Shown here: positions 61,950 through 64,000 of the stretch, in pieces | How positions within the stretch are numbered: position 1 is the stretch's first letter | How the letters are laid out: the number at the start of each line of letters is the position of its first letter | DNA from: Parus major | Lineage: Eukaryota > Chordata > Aves > Passeriformes > Paridae | Reading direction: 5' to 3' | Assembly (NCBI RefSeq): GCF_001522545.3 | Contig: NC_031769.1 | Span: forward strand, 21,838,699-21,902,698 | Length of the DNA: 64,000 bases | Program-made: the position numbers and the translations under genes | The notes under the pieces: model-generated | Database searches by the model: none | Told to the model about the DNA's origin: nothing | Seen by the model: the letters and a program-made list of their open reading frames with translations, nothing else

Positions 61950-63952
61950 CAGCTGCTTTGCCCTGCTCCACTCCTGCTACGTTGCAATGCTTCCATACAG
62001 GGATAAAGCCAGACTAATTTGGTCTGTCCGGGATGGTAATCAGTGATTTCCTTCACAACTTCTGAGACTAAATTGCAGTGGTTATTTTGGGCAAAGGACA
62101 GTTTCAATTTGCTGCATGGATGTACTTTATTTACCACAGAATTTCTCCAGCATGTTCCATGTATCTAAAACCATATATACACGTATGTAACCTGTATCCA
62201 CAGTGTTAAAAAACTGTGTTTTCCTAAAGAAATGAGACACCAAAAACCTATCAAATTTTATTGGAGACTGTGCAACTAACTGCTGAGGAGAAAATCATCA
62301 GTTTGTCATGTGTTGGGTTCACTAAAATGCCTTGTATTGCCATCTTTTCTGTAAAAGAAAAATATATGCTACAAAAAACACAACTAGCAAACCCATTGCT
62401 TGTTGCAATTCCTGATGATTTGTTTGTCCTACAGAGCTTGCCCTTAACAGCTGTAATTGAATTAGACCTTTATGCTACAAAATGTGAAGGCAAATGCAAG
62501 CTTGGTTCCAAGAGTATCTCCTATTAGTATGCACGCTTTAAGAGGCATGGCTTTGCTAAACCAGTATCTGTGACTACAGAGGACCCACTAGGCATTTTCA
62601 GTTGTATCTGCATGTAAACATGTCTCATTTCAGAGTGGTACTTCACTCAATTTGTAAAGAAGATCTTCTAGGTATAAAATAGATACTTTGAATTTTCAAT
62701 TAACATTTTGATGTAGAGAGTCTTAAAAGATGGTGCATAAGATTATTACCTGCATTTTCTTCCTGAAGAAAAATATTACAAAAATAAATCTAATTTTCAA
62801 ATTTGTTTTAGAGTTAAATGATTCATACCTATCAGGTTTATGAAAAACAGAAAGTTACAATACAAAAAAGGAGGATGCAGTGAATTTAACAGAAATGCCA
62901 CATGGTTCTTTTTTAAGGATGCTGATATTTAAATCCTAGAATACATGTTTGCAAGGTTCCAAATGTTGGCTGAGAAATAAAAGTCTGTTACTTATTTTGC
63001 TTTTTAAAGAATGCCTCTCATTCTTTAATAGATCTTTTTTTAAAATTCATTGTCTGCATATCAATAAATAATAGATTATTCTTTTTTTAATTGTGATCAT
63101 ACAAACATTTCTGAGAGGTGGACCACAGCCAAGAAAATGGTCTCTTAATTTTATTTGGTGGGTTACAGCTGTTTTGCAGCATTCTAAACCTTTATGTATT
63201 TCCCTTCAGTATGTTTTGCTGATGAAATCTAATGTTTAGCTCATGACAAAGAATTTGAGCCCCACATCACCTTGGTATCTAACAGCACACAGCATAGCAA
63301 AAGGCTAACACAGTCCATGGGGATTCAAAGCTCAGTGAAAAATATCACCTCTGTAGGTTTTAAAATCATACTCCTCAGAAAAACAGGTCCAATAAAAGCA
63401 CTGGCTGTGCAAACTCTCAGCCTCTTGAAAAGAAAGCCTTCAGAGATACTTTGAATCCATCAGTTCTGAGCCTTTCCAAATTGTTTTTTAGAGGAATAAT
63501 GAGTTACTGATTTTGGTACATACTACTTAGAGCTGAGTGAGAAGAAAATTATGTAGAATTGCTTATATTGCTATTGGTTATAATTCTGCCTCTGAAAGCC
63601 AGAAAAAATCATAATGTGAAAAATATTTGATTGACCTTTTTCCCTCTTGAATAAATTATAACAGGCTGCTATCCTACTAACGTTCCAAAAATAGAACATG
63701 AGCCATCTCACACCTGGGATCTTAAACAGGAAAAATACAGATTATCTTTATTATTCTAGAACATTGGAATGTTTGTCAGGATATCATACAGTGCAGAAAA
63801 ATATAGAGATGATGCACCATATTTCAGACAAGGGAAGAAGGATGTCAAGTTGAATTTTCAGCTATCTTTTTGAAGATTATGTATAATTTTTGGAATAACC
63901 TTTTTAAATACATTAAAAGAATTATTGCATATAGGTGACATGGTGTCCTAGT
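61950..63952. other. Unique non-coding sequence
   Basis: No gene was recognised. The 88-codon frame at 62261-62527 has no known domain. Confidence 0.5.
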
Positions 63953-64000
63953 TTAGGGCAAATCAGGAAGGAAAACTCCAAATGAGAAATGCCCCTCCCC
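63953..64000 (+). mobile_element. Start of an ERV LTR, cut by the window edge
   Basis: The last 48 bases open with TGTCCTAGTTTAGGGCAAAT and continue with GGAAAACTCC and CCCCTCCCC. This pattern is familiar from the 5' end of songbird ERV LTRs, which begin TGTCCTGGTTT. The rest of the element would lie to the right of the window. The call rests on recall of the family terminus and has not been aligned. Confidence 0.5.

Noticed and set aside
61748..62137. Several overlapping frames with repeated peptide phrases
   Set aside because: They are translations of the 26-bp minisatellite in different frames.

Overview
The window looks like vertebrate nuclear DNA, most likely from a bird and probably a songbird. 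It is AT-rich, has no bacterial-style gene packing, and carries several truncated CR1 LINE copies with the typical 3' tail built on ATTCTGTG/ATTCTATG. It also holds an LTR closely resembling the avian leukosis-type (alpharetroviral) design, and two stretches that begin with the TGTCCTGGTTT-like start common to songbird ERV LTRs. The species assignment is inference from repeat content.

I could not recognise any protein-coding exon, tRNA, rRNA or known small RNA gene. Almost all open frames are under 130 codons and have the features of chance. One of 200 codons (1302-1904) is longer than chance easily explains, but it resembles nothing I know. The window is best described as a gene desert or the inside of a very large intron.

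Layout: 1-11.6 kb is unique AT-rich sequence with the long open frame. A CR1 3' end on the minus strand lies at 11.6 kb. At 15.4-15.8 kb there is an ALV-like LTR on the minus strand with CCAAT, TATA and AATAAA elements in order and a short internal open frame upstream of it. A longer minus-strand CR1 3' end lies at 23.6-24.0 kb. A GC-rich block at 25.95-26.33 kb starts with an LTR-like terminus and holds a 10-bp tandem repeat. A possible LINE ORF1 remnant lies at 31.5-31.9 kb, a plus-strand CR1 3' end at 36.2 kb, and a GC-rich block of unknown origin at 40.8-41.3 kb. Two pieces of CR1-type reverse transcriptase lie at 47.5-48.5 kb in the order opposite to that in the gene. Polymorphism-prone AT and AT/GT microsatellites lie at 49.0 and 52.3 kb, and a CR1 tail at 58.9 kb. 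An inverted pair of octamer (POU-type) sites lies at 60.66 kb, and a perfect 15-bp hairpin followed by a 26-bp minisatellite at 61.6-61.9 kb. The start of another LTR is cut by the right edge.

No genes work together here as a system. The points worth following up are the ALV-like LTR with its open internal frame, the disordered CR1 reverse-transcriptase pieces, the perfect hairpin, the inverted octamer pair and the 200-codon open frame.
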